Positions 33,093 through 44,923 of a stretch of DNA of 64,000 bases are shown piece by piece. The position numbers and the translations under genes are program-made. Origin of the DNA: Symsagittifera roscoffensis (Eukaryota; Xenacoelomorpha; Acoela; Convolutidae). The notes beneath the pieces are model-generated. The model was not told where the DNA came from, made no database searches, and was given only the letters and a program-made list of their open reading frames with translations. The DNA lies in NCBI RefSeq assembly GCF_963678635.1, contig NC_087063.1, forward strand, positions 69,711,617 through 69,775,616, read 5' to 3'. Each line of letters opens with the position of its first letter. Within the stretch, counting starts at the first letter, position 1.

Positions 33093-33790
33093 TGTGCCAT
33101 TCGGTCATATTTGGAAGTTTGACCTTCAGCAACACAAGAAACATGATTTTGGGGTGAAAAGAACGTTTTCTAAAAATAGAATTGGACAAGTGAAAATACA
33201 GTAATAATAAAATCAGAAGAACGATTTACAATCGCGGGAAAGTGGTCAAAAAAAGCAGCGGGAAATTGCTATTAGCAATTTCCAGACATAGAAATACACG
33301 AGAGTAGAGCTGTCTTGTTTGAAACAGAAGGCAGAGTGGTTACAAACAACGAGGAAATTAATTAGAAGTAGACCAGAATGAACCTTCGGTGGAAAGGTAG
33401 ACAACCGAAGTCTCCCAATGGTCCAGCCCCAAAACTTATTTCTCAAGTCAAAACTCATTCCTCAAGCTGGGACTTGTTAATTTAAAACTCAAATTCCTCG
33501 AGTCAAACTTCATTCCTTAGTTATTCTGGAGTAACTTATTAATATAATTACTCAAATTCTAGAGTGTGCCGGTATGTGAGTACCCATTTCAAATTTCTTG
33601 AGTGTTTTATACTGTTATGTTGAGATAAGGCGAGTTTTAGGTTGATCCATCTGAAAAGGATCAAAATTCCACTGTCTAATAAAAATTAATTATACGGATT
33701 GTTCCGACCCTGTTTTTAACGGAATTCGCGTGTTTTGGGTATTTTGAGACCTAAGTATGGGGACGTTCATTTTTTCTAGAGTGGGGGGTA
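33093..33790 (+). repeat. 3' LTR of element 1
   Basis: Homologous to 8170-8875, starting TGTGCCATT. By eye the two LTRs differ by roughly a quarter of positions including indels, so they are old or come from different copies. The similarity ends at TTCTAGAGTG near 33,782; no CA terminus or target-site duplication could be fixed. Confidence 0.75.
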
Positions 33791-34039
33791 TTTTGGTAGT
33801 GGCCTTTAAGCTGTAACAAAGGTTTTAGTCTCGTGTCGCAAGTGAACCGAATTGGCTCCGACCAATTGAGGTAGAAAAACACAAGAGATAGTGTCCCTGA
33901 CCCTTGAGCCAATGGTTATAGGGCCTATTTTTCTTTAGCCTCATATGTGACTTAAGTAGGCGACTATTACACACGTTTTCGGGAGCCATTTGAATTTTTC
34001 CAAGTTCAAATCACCGTTTAAGCGCATCTTCATAGGTTC

Positions 34040-35352
34040 TGTAACATTCGCCCGGAAATACAGATTGTCGGAAAATAAAGCTAGCTTTTAAAACAACTGC
34101 CAGCGTCTAAACACAGCTCTACATACCTTTAACCGTCTCTACCAAAGCCAGTTCTTTGTGTGGGTTTGTTAACATCGGGTCGACAAAAACGTTACTGTTT
34201 GGGTATCGGCCAGAACGCTCAGATTAAATTAATTACATGGGAAAATAGTGAGCTCATGGCTGGATCTCAGTATCCCCAGACCACGAGGTCACTCCTAAAA
34301 ACAAGGCTACTTCTTATTTATTATATTAGTATTGTTTTTTTTTCAGTAGATAAAAATCGTCATTCCCATCGGAGATGGATCAACCCTTTCCGTCAACTCC
34401 TAGCTTCCCATTATCTGAAAACGAATTCAATGTTAATTAAATTCAATTCAGGACATACCAGGAAGCTAAAAATTGTTAAAAACTAAGTTTCAGTGTCTTT
34501 CCAAGACCCTTCCGGATTCTTGAATCCGGAACAAGAGCTGTCTTATCTCTTCCCGGAAGGCTGGTCACGTCGTCCCTACACCCTTCCTAGTTCTCGGAAG
34601 TTGCTTTGTAACGATTGTATCTGCACAATTGTTACAACACGGAATGCTCGTCATTCACTATATTTTCTCAGTTCGTCGTTATTTCTCGTCCGACTCTTCA
34701 GTGTCTACAAATTTTGTTGTTCTGTTTTTCGCAGTTTCAGTTGTCGCAAAACCTCAAATTGTTTCGTGTCTTTCACGCTTAAATCGAATTTTTAAAAACC
34801 AGCATATCAGGCCAAATTAACCATTACTGATTCATCAAATCGTCAGATTAACACCACTAATCCGCCAAAACCGCCAATTTTCTCACTGAGAAGCTGTAAC
34901 AAAAATTCGAATTCGAAATGCAATTTGACGGCATACTGGTCGAATGTCACATAAAATCCTCCCGATACTCTTCCAAGTTCTCGGGAATGGTTTCGTAGTG
35001 ATTGTAGCTGCGCAAGCGTAACAAATCGGAATGTTCTTCCGTAAGTGTCGTCAACTATGATTCTGTCGTTCGCAGTAATTTCTTGTACGTCTTGCTTGTT
35101 TTAGCGAAAATAGTTGTTCTGATTTTCGCGGTTTTTTAGTGCCCGCGAAAACTAAAATTGTTAGGTGTCATGCACTTCCATATCGAACTTCAAAAGATTA
35201 TTTCCTCACTGCAAGTCGATTTCTCCCAATTTGATGATTTTAACAATTAGCACTGTTAAACCGTCGCAACTGCCAATTTTCCCACTCGGCTGCTATGAAA
35301 ATACTTTCGATATCGTAATGCATTTTGAACGCCAATCTACTTAAATGTCACA
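34040..35352 (-). repeat. 3' LTR of element 2 (with internal duplication)
   Basis: On the minus strand it runs from TGTGACATT (35,352) to AATGTTACA (34,040), inverted termini that agree at 8 of 9 positions. It is homologous to 54,270-55,214. A second internal start TGTGACATTCGACC lies at 34,951, preceded by CGGGAGGATTTTA, so the copy holds a roughly 390-bp partial tandem duplication absent from the other LTR; the functional LTR may be 34,040-34,951. Confidence 0.6.
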
Positions 35353-36389
35353 GTTTCACCGGACAGACCGGTCAATGTCTTCATTGAGTCTCGTGAAAAT
35401 CATCAAAATGGTAAAGTGTCATCAAACAGAATTTACAAACCGCATGATAAAACTTTTTTCTACCTCATGTCGACTCACTGCAAACTACAATTAGCACAAT
35501 TAGCATCATACTACATTGTTATAGCCTTCTAATTTTTTCATTATTTTGCACTTTGAGGATATGAAATAAGATAAAATGTTTTTTCTGACTTTTAGTGCAA
35601 TTAAATTGATTTAAAACTTATCCTCCTAGGTTTTAAAGATATTGGGACGCAAGACAGTCCTGCCAACCAACAAACTAAAGTTATCCTTCTTTGCTTCCTC
35701 CCTTCGGAAATTTAATTGTTATTGGTCTTGAATATTAAAATTAAAAAACCTGGTGGTTAGAAGGAACAATAAAATAATCTCCCTCTTCAAAAGATTATTC
35801 AAGCCTTTCATGTCACCACAAAGCGAACAGTCATCTTAGTTGATTAAAAACAATCATGGAGGCTGGAACATTTGTCATATTTTTCACTCAAATCTCTCTT
35901 AAAATATAGTAAGTGTCTCTAAAAACACTAGCTAAAATCACAATGCAAATTTATAAATGCAACAATTTCTTAAATTCAAAAATCAATTAAAAATATTTCC
36001 TTCATTCAGTTTCAATTTCAGGCTTAATTGCTTGGTTTCTCATTTGAGTTTTTCTCGCCAAAAAAACAATTCTAAGTGTTGATTTCCTCTTGTAAGTTAC
36101 TTCTTGGTTCATTTCATTTTTTTTGGTTTTCGTCGTTTTGAAATTTTAAATCTTCTAAATTCTTCTAACCTTTCTCCTTTTAGCATCTTGCTTTTCGGCT
36201 TTTTATCACTGCTCCATCTCTTCCTTCTGCGACATCGACTCCGCACTCTCGGTTTAGGTGTTTTGCAACCCACCGGTGGCCATTCTGATGCTGTTGGAGG
36301 CAAGCCTCCAGCACCTCTGCTCTTCTACCCTTTGTTTACAACAAGGTAGAGGGTCTACACTAGTTTCCCTATTCCTGCAGAAGCTGTTG
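35353..36389 (-). other. element 2 3' untranslated region
   Basis: A+T-rich, about 1 kb, no gene recognised. No clear polypurine tract directly before the outer LTR start. Confidence 0.4.
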
Positions 36390-36746
36390 TCATGGCGCCA
36401 CGTCACATTTCTCTCCAGGTCCTTCTTCAACTTTTCTTCTCGTTCTCTCGTCACAATCATTTGCTCTCGACGTTCTCTTCACTGCGGTAGTCACTGCATT
36501 CCGATGCGTTACAAAAGCTTGCTTGAAAGCTTTTGATCCTATGTCCATCTGGTGCGAACTGTACACCCTGCTGTGCTTCGACATATGCTTCTTTGCATCC
36601 TCGTACAACCATGCAGTCATGTTGACTTTGAAACATGGCATCAGTCGTCTTCTGGCCCATTTTTTTTTCACTCCAATCGGAATATTGAACAATTTGCACA
36701 TTGTCTCAAAAAGATCCGAACTTTTCAGACAATCAAGTTCCTCCAA
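36390..36746 (-). pseudogene. accessory ORF h, element 2 copy
   Basis: 118 codons homologous to 31,959-32,483 (see landmarks there): DLFETMCKLFNIPIGVKKKW, MTAWLYEDAKKHMSKH, SKAFKQAFVTHRNAVTT. Open over the conserved part. Function unknown. Confidence 0.6.
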
Positions 36747-36916
36747 CTGTTCTTTGGTCGGCGCTTCGTGTCAAATGTTCTCCTTAACTTGAGCTTCCAG
36801 CCATCGAATCGCCATCATAACTCCAACTATCTGGGCTGTGATGAGTCTGGTAAACCCATGGAGAGGAGCTTTCCAGAGTCCCAGATCACTACCAGGTTGC
36901 TTCGCCCGGGATACCT

Positions 36917-37557
36917 TCAGGTTTGTAGCAAACAATGGCACAAATTTATCATGTGTCTACATGATGCTTCTCCAGTTTCGTTTCCCCGACGTTTCCAATT
37001 TCGTTTCCCCGACGGCTCCGCTTCCATCATTACTCGGTGGATTTCACCATTTTTGTCTACTGCATTATAATCCGTCGCTGTTGAGCCTCTCTGTTGGGGT
37101 CTTTCAAAGACACTGAAGTTCCTGCTAGCACATTCCATCAACTTCATTCCTAGTATCGGTTCTAACTCGTCCTTAGTTCTTCCTGGAACTGCGGCAAACA
37201 TCTTACATAACAACTCGTAAGATTTCTCCGACATTCTCGCAAGTCTTACACAAGTTGGCACCAAGAAGGCTTGATCCACGATCGTCCTTGCACTCTTTAC
37301 ATCCACTGCTACAAAGTGTACTGGGTATCGGCTTTTGCACATCGGTGCCAACGTCGATCCTACCAGGTATCGCGGTCCAGACCGTCTGCAATAAGTTTCA
37401 CTCTGTCTGATGAACATTTCCACCTCTATTGCTTCTCTCCATTTTCCAATATGCTTCTGTTCGGTTTGTAATACTCTCGGAAACACTTCTACAGTGATGG
37501 CTGTGACCATCTAAAGTTTTTGTTCTAGGTTTGAAAGTCAAGAACAAACCATGCTGT
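36917..37557 (-). pseudogene. accessory ORF g, element 2 copy, C-terminal part
   Basis: 198-codon frame with VTAITVEVFPRVLQTEQKHI, YLVGSTLAPMCKSRYPVHFV and a cysteine-containing tail, matching the C-terminal 90 residues of element 1's 564-codon ORF and then extending about 100 residues past its end, so the element 1 protein is probably truncated there. The upstream end runs into the inserted DNA at 37,628. Confidence 0.6.
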
Positions 37558-37620
37558 AGAATCCTAGTGCAGTCACTAAATGCACTTCAGTTCCTCCATG
37601 GCAATCAAGCTTAAACCAGT
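37540..37620. repeat. 80-bp duplication flanking an insertion, left copy
   Basis: About 80 bp (ATGCTGTAGAATCCTAGTGC to AAGCTTAAACCAGT) repeated at 38,319-38,398 with a handful of changes. It is ORF g coding sequence on the minus strand. The pair brackets the inserted fragment 37,628-38,302. Confidence 0.8.
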
Positions 37621-37627
37621 TCAGCTC

Positions 37628-38302
37628 GGAAGACTCACCCAAGCGCGAGAACCTACTCGTATAAAGGCACGGCCGGACTGAAGACACTGTTGGTGGAGTA
37701 CCTCTTGATGCAAAACTGACACCTGACAGGCGAAGAAAAGAATCCCAAGACGAAAGAGGAGTTGAAGGAGGCGAATGGAGGCATGCTTTTCTTGACGGAT
37801 CTGTGTCTGGCCATGAGATCTGACCCAAAAGGGATGATCAGGGGGCTTGGTGAGGTCGTGACCTGCATTTATGGGCCTGCGGTGACATACGCCTTTCCTG
37901 ACCCGCTCGTGGCGGCATACCGGAACTCAGTGGTACACGTGAGCTTAATATTGTGCCAGATGGGACAGCGCTGAACTGGTGCAGACAGGAGGAATTGAGG
38001 GCACGGATGAGCGACACGGTGCTCTTCGGGACAGTGAAAGATCCCGAGTTGATGGTGTTCAACTTCCGGGGACAGTTACAGTGCAGAATGGGGGGGGGGG
38101 GAAACGTGAGAGTCCCATGGAGGTCTACCCCAAGTTCTGGAATTTGAATCCCCTGGCAGCGGATAAGCAAGAGATCTTGAGAACCCCGTCATGGAAAGGA
38201 AGTTTTGACCTGGTGAAGAGAGAGCTGTAGATGATACTTGAAGGAGAAGTTCTGCCCAGCACTGTACCAGTTGAAATGGGACAGTGGTGGGCAGAACTTC
38301 TC
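37628..38302 (+). mobile_element. inserted fragment of element-1-like DNA with fold-back end
   Basis: 37,628-38,271 matches element 1 at 27,773-28,413 at about 95-97% by eye and in plus orientation, opposite to the host element. It then ends in a hairpin: 38,244-38,268 pairs with 38,278-38,302 (25-bp arms, two mismatches, 9-bp loop), the right arm being an inverted copy of the fragment's own end. It interrupts accessory ORF g of element 2. A source copy other than element 1 itself is likely because both have private changes. Confidence 0.85.
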
Positions 38303-40107
38303 GTTAAAATTGACTCTAAAGAACGAAACATGCTGTAGAATCCTAGTGCAGCCACCAAATGCACTTCAGTTCCTCCATGGCAATGAAGCTTAACCCAGTC
38401 TTCTGGTCCCCAACCAGGCAACTCCACATTGTTATTTCGGTTGCTTCTAGAGGCTGTTGCCTTCAAGTTGTAGATGATATTGAGGTCACGGAGATTGCAA
38501 TCTGAATTTAATTCTCTTAGCACATCCTGCGTTGCTCAAAAATTTTAATCAGCATTTGGACTCGGGCACCATGACGATTAAATAAACTCCACAGCACCAT
38601 CAAGCTCGTTCTCAGTAACTTGCCTGAGACACCCAATCCAAATTCCACTCGGTTATCAGATTTCGATATGGAAGGTTCAGTCACCTTTTTTTCCAATTAA
38701 AGTCCCAATTAAACTTGATGATTGGCAATGATCCTTATCGTTGAAATTCTTGACAACCTGAATCTCAGCAACAATCACATCTCGCTCGTGAAAGGATTAT
38801 ATGCCATTCCAACAATTCCAGACACATAATGGTATGACTTCTATCTGAGCGGTCCACAGTTTTCACTGAACTTCAGCAGTGTCCCTATTGATTTTTTCGT
38901 GAGCCTGAGCTCCTTTTTTGAGAGTCTTCGGATTTCATTGGCCCTCTTCATTCGTTCTAATTCTACGGGTTCTTTCATGTTCACTTGCATTGATTTGCTT
39001 TGATGAATGTCCAATAGCGTTTGTAAGAGACGGGTCTTTGCTAGATCACTGCCTTCTCTCAGCATTTTCGCACAAGTATTCAGAGCTGGTATATTTGATC
39101 CAACATGAACCGGATGGAACAGAGAGCGTGTCTCCTTTTCGCACACGCTACTGCCGCTCCTTCACGGATCATAAGGTCTCTCAGACTCGTCATCAAGAAC
39201 ACCTTCTCTTCTTTCGACCTTTTCCTTTCTTCCGAGTCAAACTCTCCCATCGCCAATCACGTCATACACCGAGCAAATCGTACGGTATCGTTATTAGAGA
39301 ATGTATCTTCGGAGTAGTTCGCATTTCTTCTTCACAGTGACGTAGTACTACTGCTCTCCACGGTAAGCTCACCGATTGATCCACCGTTTCCACGTGCATT
39401 TCGGAGGAGACTAACGTTCCATACGCCTTTTGCTTCATCGTCGTGCCTTGTATCAATTTTTCCAGGTAACATTCCATGGCACCTTTATTATTCAGAGCGA
39501 TCAGGTTTCCTCTAGCTGAGCTCCTGTAATCCACGATTGACATGCTTCCACCGGTGGGTTCGTCAATCGAGACGGTATCCGATGCTGTCAATAGGTTGTA
39601 CTCCACTGGGGTCAGCTGTCCTATGATACTTCCCTTTCCGTGATCCTTGCATGATGGTCTAAGAACGCCTAAGGTACTTTCACCGCATTGGCAGAGTATT
39701 TCCACTTCTAAGGTAGCTCCAACAAGAGTGCGGTCACTCCTCTTGGTCTTATTACTGGCTGATCTCAATCCTGCCATGGGGATGGGTGGCACCATCGTTG
39801 CGTCGGTCATCATTCTGAACGTGCCATACAATCTGTCATCGCCTTGCCCCATATCCATGACATTTTCGATTAGCTTTCGTTTGGCTCAGTTGACAGCTTT
39901 TGCTGAAAGTTCAGAATCCACGTTCAGTTTTCCAGCTTTTCTTAATGTCATTTTATTACCCAATTTCATTTTCATGTCGTTGATCTTTTCGATCACCATT
40001 TTCGATTGCATCGTCCCTTTCCGAGTTCTGGACAGGTATACACCATACTGTCCATACTTCTTCCATGAAAGCAACTTTGCCCATATTACAGCCTGTTCTA
40101 TTTTCAT
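38303..40107 (-). pseudogene. accessory ORF g, element 2 copy, N-terminal and central parts
   Basis: Broken frames in the order of element 1's ORF g: 39,886-40,107 (IEKINDMKMKLGNKM), 39,262-39,858 (TLVGATLEVEILCQCGESTLG), 38,841-39,146 (EIRRLSKKELRLTKK), then YHYVSGIVGMAYNPF near 38,780-38,830 and 38,125-38,523 (LRDLNIIYNLKA, VAALGFYSMFRSL). At least four stops or shifts. The YVSGVMGIAYNP-type motif is the best anchor between the two elements. Confidence 0.55.
38319..38398. repeat. 80-bp duplication flanking an insertion, right copy
   Basis: Partner of 37,540-37,620. See there. Confidence 0.8.
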
Positions 40108-40149
40108 GATCCTTATGGTGAACCTACCACTCTTCTTCTAGCAAGGTTC

Positions 40150-40392
40150 CTAAGAAGGTGCTCGTGCTGCGCCTTCTATTCTTCTTCTACGCGGAGACTC
40201 CATTGAAAATTTTATTACAGTGGCCTTAAACTTGCCAGGAGAGCTGCTCTCCGGCAAGTTACGGCTTAGGTTCATAAAGGCTGAGGGAGGTTCCAGCGTG
40301 GAAGTTTCATCCTCCGCTGGTTCAGTCGTCCCTTCCAACGTTTCTGTTCCAATTTCGTAATCGAATAAAAAATTAAAGTCCAGGCTGGACAC
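40150..40392 (-). pseudogene. accessory ORF f-like basic frame, element 2
   Basis: 80 codons with an acidic N-terminal half and SPRRRRIEGAARAPS at the end, the likely equivalent of the NLS-bearing ORF f of element 1. Weak match. Confidence 0.3.
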
Positions 40393-41210
40393 ACCCCTGT
40401 TGAGGTTGTGTTGTCATCCTTTCCCGCTCGGTCGGGATTCTGTTCCATCGGTTCTTCCGGTTGACGGTCTGCTTCCTTTTTGTCGTCTCGTTCTTCATTT
40501 TTCCTGACCTTGAAGGTCCTTGCTCGTCATTCATTGTTTCGACTGGAAACTTTGGCACTACTAGCTTGCCAGCTGACTTGTCTTTGTTTTCTCCGTAATT
40601 TATCTTAACTTCCTCACAGCAAAAGAAGGGCGCTAGAGCAGTCCTAGTCAGCAGTTTCCCACTTAATGCTAATTCTGATTTCGCACTCATCACGATTAAT
40701 GCGGCTTCTTGCAATTCCGCCCTGCCTCTCATGACAATTATCGCCAATTCCATCTTGGCCCATTCTTCCTGAAAACTTCCAGGTTTCGGAGTGGCCGCAT
40801 TGCTCATATACATATGCAAACTGCGTGTATTGCAGCAATGCAGCTTTTCTGCCTACGAAGCACGGGTCCATCGATTCAGAGAACTTCTGGCAGTTTTTAT
40901 AATCGCCCCAGTCTTCAGTTTCTTTTCTCACCTTCTGTTATGGGACTATAAGACGAGGAATTCTACTTATCTGGTCGTTCGTTTTGTCATTGGGTCTCAA
41001 ATTCCAGAGTTTTGTGAACATCTCGATATGCCCTCTATCCACTTTGCCCGTTCGGTAACGGAAGCGATGGTTGAAGTTTACTGCTGTCATATCTGGCTCT
41101 GCTTTTTTCGCAAAAAGTGAAACTTCACTCATCAATTCGCGTAACACAGTTTTCTCACACCAATTGACTATGCTCACGTCCACTGCTGAAATGAGGTTTA
41201 GGTGCAACAC
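40373..41210 (-). pseudogene. accessory ORF d C-terminal part, element 2
   Basis: Three broken frames. 40,938-41,210 has IVNWCEKTVLRELMSEV and FTKLWNLRPND; 40,644-40,931 has ESMDPCFVGRKAALLQYTQF; 40,373-40,819 continues with charged sequence. These match element 1's 28,116-28,952 in order. Confidence 0.55.
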
Positions 41211-41476
41211 CGACCTTCTCTAGGCGTTCACTTTACAATCAGGGATCGCAACTGTCACTGTTGGACCGTATATTGTCGACAAATACTCGGTGACTCCGCT
41301 GATTAATGTTAAGTGATCTTTCCTCATAGCTAGGCTTAAATCGATTTGTTGGGGCATGCCCCTGCATAACGTCGCAGGTCCTCTTCCTTTTCTATCGTTT
41401 TGTCTTCTCCTGTCCCAAAGCGATTCTGTTGTAGGAGGTATTTGATCAGAGAGTGTCTTAGATCCCGTATTTTAGA
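41211..41476 (-). pseudogene. ORF d junction, heavily decayed
   Basis: Broken frames; one stretch near 41,370-41,440 (KYLLQQNRFGTGEDK) corresponds to element 1's EYLLMQN-HMTGEEK. Nothing intact. Confidence 0.4.
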
Positions 41477-41923
41477 TCATGAGTCTTTGGTGAGTTTCAC
41501 GTCGAACTTATTCACATTCGTTCTCATCTGCTTGGGGTAGCGGGTTAAATTTATCAAACCTCCCAAAATTCCATGCGTGATCGCAATTAATGTCACGAGT
41601 CTATCCAGTAGGAGATTCTGTATTCCTTCAGTGAGAAGTACTGCTGGTTTTTTCACGAAATTCTCTGCTCCAAACGTCACAAACAGTACTAGGATAACTA
41701 CGATAGATAATTCTGTAACTGCTTTAAGCAGTTCCCTCATCAGACAGCGAGAGAATGGCGGGTAGATTTTCGCAAGAAAGGACGCGGTCCATCTTGCTCC
41801 AAACGCTTCTAACATGCTATGCGACTTCTCGAAACCTTCGTCTCCTCTCACGTTCTGGGTCCAGAATGCCTCAAAGTTATCTGGCACATCCTGTCTACGA
41901 AATCTGCTGATTTTTTTCCGCAT
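41477..41923 (-). pseudogene. accessory ORF d hydrophobic part, element 2
   Basis: 148 codons with LRELLKAVTELSIVVILVLF and GIQNLLLDRLVTLIAITHGI; these hydrophobic runs of about 18-20 residues could cross a membrane. Matches the layout of element 1 at 27,430-27,780. Function unknown. Confidence 0.5.
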
Positions 41924-42420
41924 TTTTTTCTGAATTCAATTCTTTCACTAGGTAGGCTTGAACCTTTCTGATCATGGTTGGACCTCGCTCGATGCTGCTA
42001 TTCAAGGAGTCAAGTGTAGCCACTTGTTTGCCGCTGCGTTTGCTCGAAAATCATAGCTTCCAAGTGAGTTTTCGTTGATTTGGCGTTCTGCCTCTTCTCT
42101 CCTTCTTCCTTGATCTTCATTCATCTAAACCACAGATCATTAGACATTCCCACTATCAGTCGGTGATCTTCGTCGATTCCTGGCTTCAATTTGAGTTGTC
42201 TGCTGCAATTGGACAGTTCCAATCCCAACACTTCATCTAGCACCAGCATGTGTAGCGAATGATCTTTGAATCACCTCAAGGCGTTTAAGATGTCCGACCA
42301 TACCGCAAGCAATTCTGACCGAAGTGGCCTCAGATTCCTCGCCTCCACTTCACGGTTTGGAGCAGGTATGATCACATCATATTTCCCTTCTGAGAGTAGC
42401 GCTATCATTGCAAACAGAAA

Positions 42421-42771
42421 CTACAGTCCATCCGCGAGGTGTGCATATCCCGGAGACAACACAAACACTGCCTCTGGCGTTACCTTCTGGAATCCGCCTT
42501 CCTTTAACACATCCATGATTTCGCCCATGGACTCTAGAATGTCTTCAATTGCAGGCCACACCGCAACTTCCGCCGTTAAAGGCTCTCTGAGTCTGCTCAG
42601 GAGACCTCTACTGTGCAGGTTATTGTTAATGCCGTCGAACACGATTTTTATCGGATTCATTTCGGACAGTCGTTGAGCCCCGATTAACATTGATGTGGAT
42701 TGCATCCAATCGAGGTCAGTTCCCGCCAAAATTATTGCGTCGGGCCAAAACGAAGACTTAGAGGTATGCAC
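42421..42771 (-). pseudogene. second SGNH-like domain, element 2
   Basis: 116 codons. AIILAGTDLDW, then KIVFDGINNNLHSRGLLSRL, then AVFVLSPGYAHL. Corresponds to element 1's GSDFEG, GMNDHLHA and TTSPGYAS. SGNH block III would be GINN here in place of GMND. Confidence 0.5.
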
Positions 42772-43173
42772 GATGTCCGAGCTCGCAATGACTGATATCT
42801 TCGCTTTCTTTATCTCTGCTTTGTCGTGCGCTGCGAAGATGGTCTCATCTATTCAATATATCGATTCACCATGTCTTTCAGCATCACCTTCTTGGGCTAT
42901 TAATTTCGGATAGGCTCTTTCCTCCACATGAGCTGGAGGTGCTTGCATGTTGCCCCAATGTTGCTCAATTTGTCAAAAATCTCCCTGGTCTCTCCTCTCT
43001 GTTCTGCTGACTATGATTCATTGTTACATCTTGCAAGAGTCTGGCATTCACTGGACCCATGGTGTTGTTCGAGGGCAGCCCCTCAAGGTCAGCAAACTTT
43101 TATGCCGTGGTGCAGCTAAAGTTGATTCCAGACGCTATCAACCAGTCCACTCCCACAATCGAATACAGTCCAT

Positions 43174-43389
43174 TTACTGATAGTCTCGCCCATTCAACAT
43201 TCTCATCGCATCAGCTGCAAATTTTGCTGTTTTATGGTTTAGCTTCATCGAATCTCGTTTGTAAACATGCCAGGGGGATAGTATCGGTCTTGACAACATC
43301 AAGAGTCTTCTATCCGGACGACGCTCCTCCCTGCTTGAACTCGTCGTCGTCGTCGTCTGAGATCTGGAGGTTGTTGAGGTCGTATCCAC
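43174..43389 (-). pseudogene. SGNH hydrolase C-terminus, element 2
   Basis: DSMKLNHKTAKFAADAMRML is the shape of SGNH block V plus its helix (D-x-x-H-L-N in active enzymes), but the catalytic His position carries Lys. Occurs once, downstream of the duplicated part. Confidence 0.5.
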
Positions 43390-43610
43390 CGTTTGATTGA
43401 CTGATCAAAGTCATGCTTCAAGTCCATTAGGATCATGCGTCGAGCATTGCGACTTGCCAGATTTAGCACGGTGTTGTTCTATCTAATGACTATTTCATTG
43501 TATCTTCTACCCGTTGATGATTGCATTCTCGTACTTATTGGTATGGTGCAAACAGTCGCTACCGCGCTCTGAAACTTTTGCCACACTATGGTAAACAAGC
43601 ATACCAGCAT

Positions 43611-43895
43611 TCATTCCCATTGAGCTTCTTCTGCATCCGAGCTTCTGGACACGTTGTTTGTGCCTATCAGAATCATTGTGTCCACGATTCTTCCCGGGTT
43701 CATCAACTCCACCATCCGATACAACTGGCTACTGTGGCGCCTACGCATACCATCACTGTAGTGATCCACGAGATTCTCAAGTTCTGGTAAAACTCTCACC
43801 ACACTATGGCCCAAGATCAAATGCGACGTTCCGAGAGGTGGTTGCTGCATGTTCATTGCTAGGCTCCACGTCGATTGGTTGAAACATGCTTGCAT
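43611..43895 (-). pseudogene. SGNH hydrolase N-terminal half, element 2, duplicate copy 1
   Basis: 94 codons: HLILGHSVVRVL (block I, GDS changed to GHS, Ser kept) and TMILIGTNNVSR (block III). This is the copy that lies next to the block V segment at 43,174. Confidence 0.7.
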
Positions 43896-43901
43896 ATCAA
43901 T

Positions 43902-44303
43902 CTACGGTTTTCCTGTGAAGCTGTTTTTGATTTGATTGTTTTTCTGTATGTTAAATACACGCGGCACTTTCTTCAAAGGCATCTCCCTAATCTTCCTGTG
44001 GGAAGTTTTTGAAGTTTTTGCTGATTTCGTTACGGCGGCAGCTCCTGTTTTCTTCATCACTTCTGAGGAGAGCTCTACTCTGCCGGTATCATCGATTGTT
44101 CCATAGGGTGCAGTCACCCCGGAACATGGCACACTACTGTTGGCCATGAGTCGGCCAGCAGCTTCCACTAGCTGATGCATGGTTCGTTCCATGACTGTAT
44201 CACCCAGGGTGTCACTTGCGTCCGGGATCGTCACACTACCGGGTGCTGCCGGGATTTGCACTTCTGTTGTTTGACTTAGTTCGCGAGGCGTCAGAAGCTC
44301 CAT
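43902..44303 (-). pseudogene. mid ORF (between coiled coil and SGNH), duplicate copy 1
   Basis: 133 codons, Ser/Thr/Pro-rich then basic (SHRKIREMPLKKVPRVFNIQ). Unrecognised. Probably the linker before the SGNH domain, like 24,930-25,200 of element 1. Confidence 0.4.
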
Positions 44304-44342
44304 CGAGGACTACCCACGAGGAACATTCCCTACGGCTAATGA

Positions 44343-44709
44343 TCATTCCCTTGCGGTCGCTAATCCTAGTCGTTCCGATCGCTCCTTATATTCCTGCCTC
44401 AAGCGTTCTATCTCCTCTCTCTGCTTCTGGTTGCAATCTTTAAACAATCTCTCCCACATATCTCTATCTTCTTCAGTTCTGAGCAAGGTTTTTCTCACCC
44501 CTTCCAGTTCGTTCTTCGTCTCGTTCAGATCTTTGATTGTTTCTTTCGATTGGACTTCTACTTCTACTCTCGTCAGTTTTGGTGGCACGGCTGCTCTCAG
44601 TTGTGAGCTGGACGATTTTGTCTTGCTTCTCATTTCTTGATGCATTTTCCGCAAACCAGGCAATGGTTTGGTCGGAAGAGTCATTTTACCTGGTTGGTAG
44701 GTCCTTGAA
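44343..44709 (-). pseudogene. coiled-coil ORF b, duplicate copy 1
   Basis: Contains KETIKDLNETKNELEGVRKT and EREEIERL-type heptads: a coiled coil, identical to 45,656-46,048 over the shared part. Confidence 0.55.
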
Positions 44710-44923
44710 TCAATTTTTTTTTCTAAAATCTTCGAACTTTTGGATTCATGCGTCCAGCATTGCGACTTGCCAGATTTAGCACGATGTTGTTCCATCTAAT
44801 GACTATTTCATTGTATCTTCTACCCGTTGATGATTGCATTCTCGTACTTATTGGTATGGTGCAAACAGTCGCTACCGCGCTCTGAAACTTTTGCCACACT
44901 ATGGTAAACAAGCATACCAGCAT

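Larger units (their letters stand above)
8170..33790 (+). mobile_element. element 1: giant decayed Ty3/Gypsy retrotransposon with accessory ORFs
   Basis: About 25.6 kb between two LTR-like repeats. Order: LTR, misplaced RT fragment, leader with minisatellite, gag, protease, RT, RNase H, integrase with GPY/F module, a duplicated RT-to-pol-tail segment, macro domain, a 0.48-kb gap, then the accessory ORFs (helical, coiled-coil, SGNH hydrolase, SGNH-like/hydrophobic, basic, 564-aa unknown, terminal ORF), a polypurine tract and the 3' LTR. No typical env was recognised. Every module has stops or frameshifts. Parts of it may come from more than one element copy, since the LTRs and the two pol segments are clearly diverged. 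Confidence 0.8.
43434..44709 (-). repeat. 1.28-kb tandem duplication, copy 1
   Basis: Nearly identical to 44,747-46,022 (offset 1313; I see about four differences, such as CGTCGAGC versus CGTCCAGC). The copies are separated by 37 bp of T-rich DNA similar to 46,510-46,555. It carries an SGNH N-terminal half, the mid ORF and most of the coiled-coil ORF. Confidence 0.93.
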
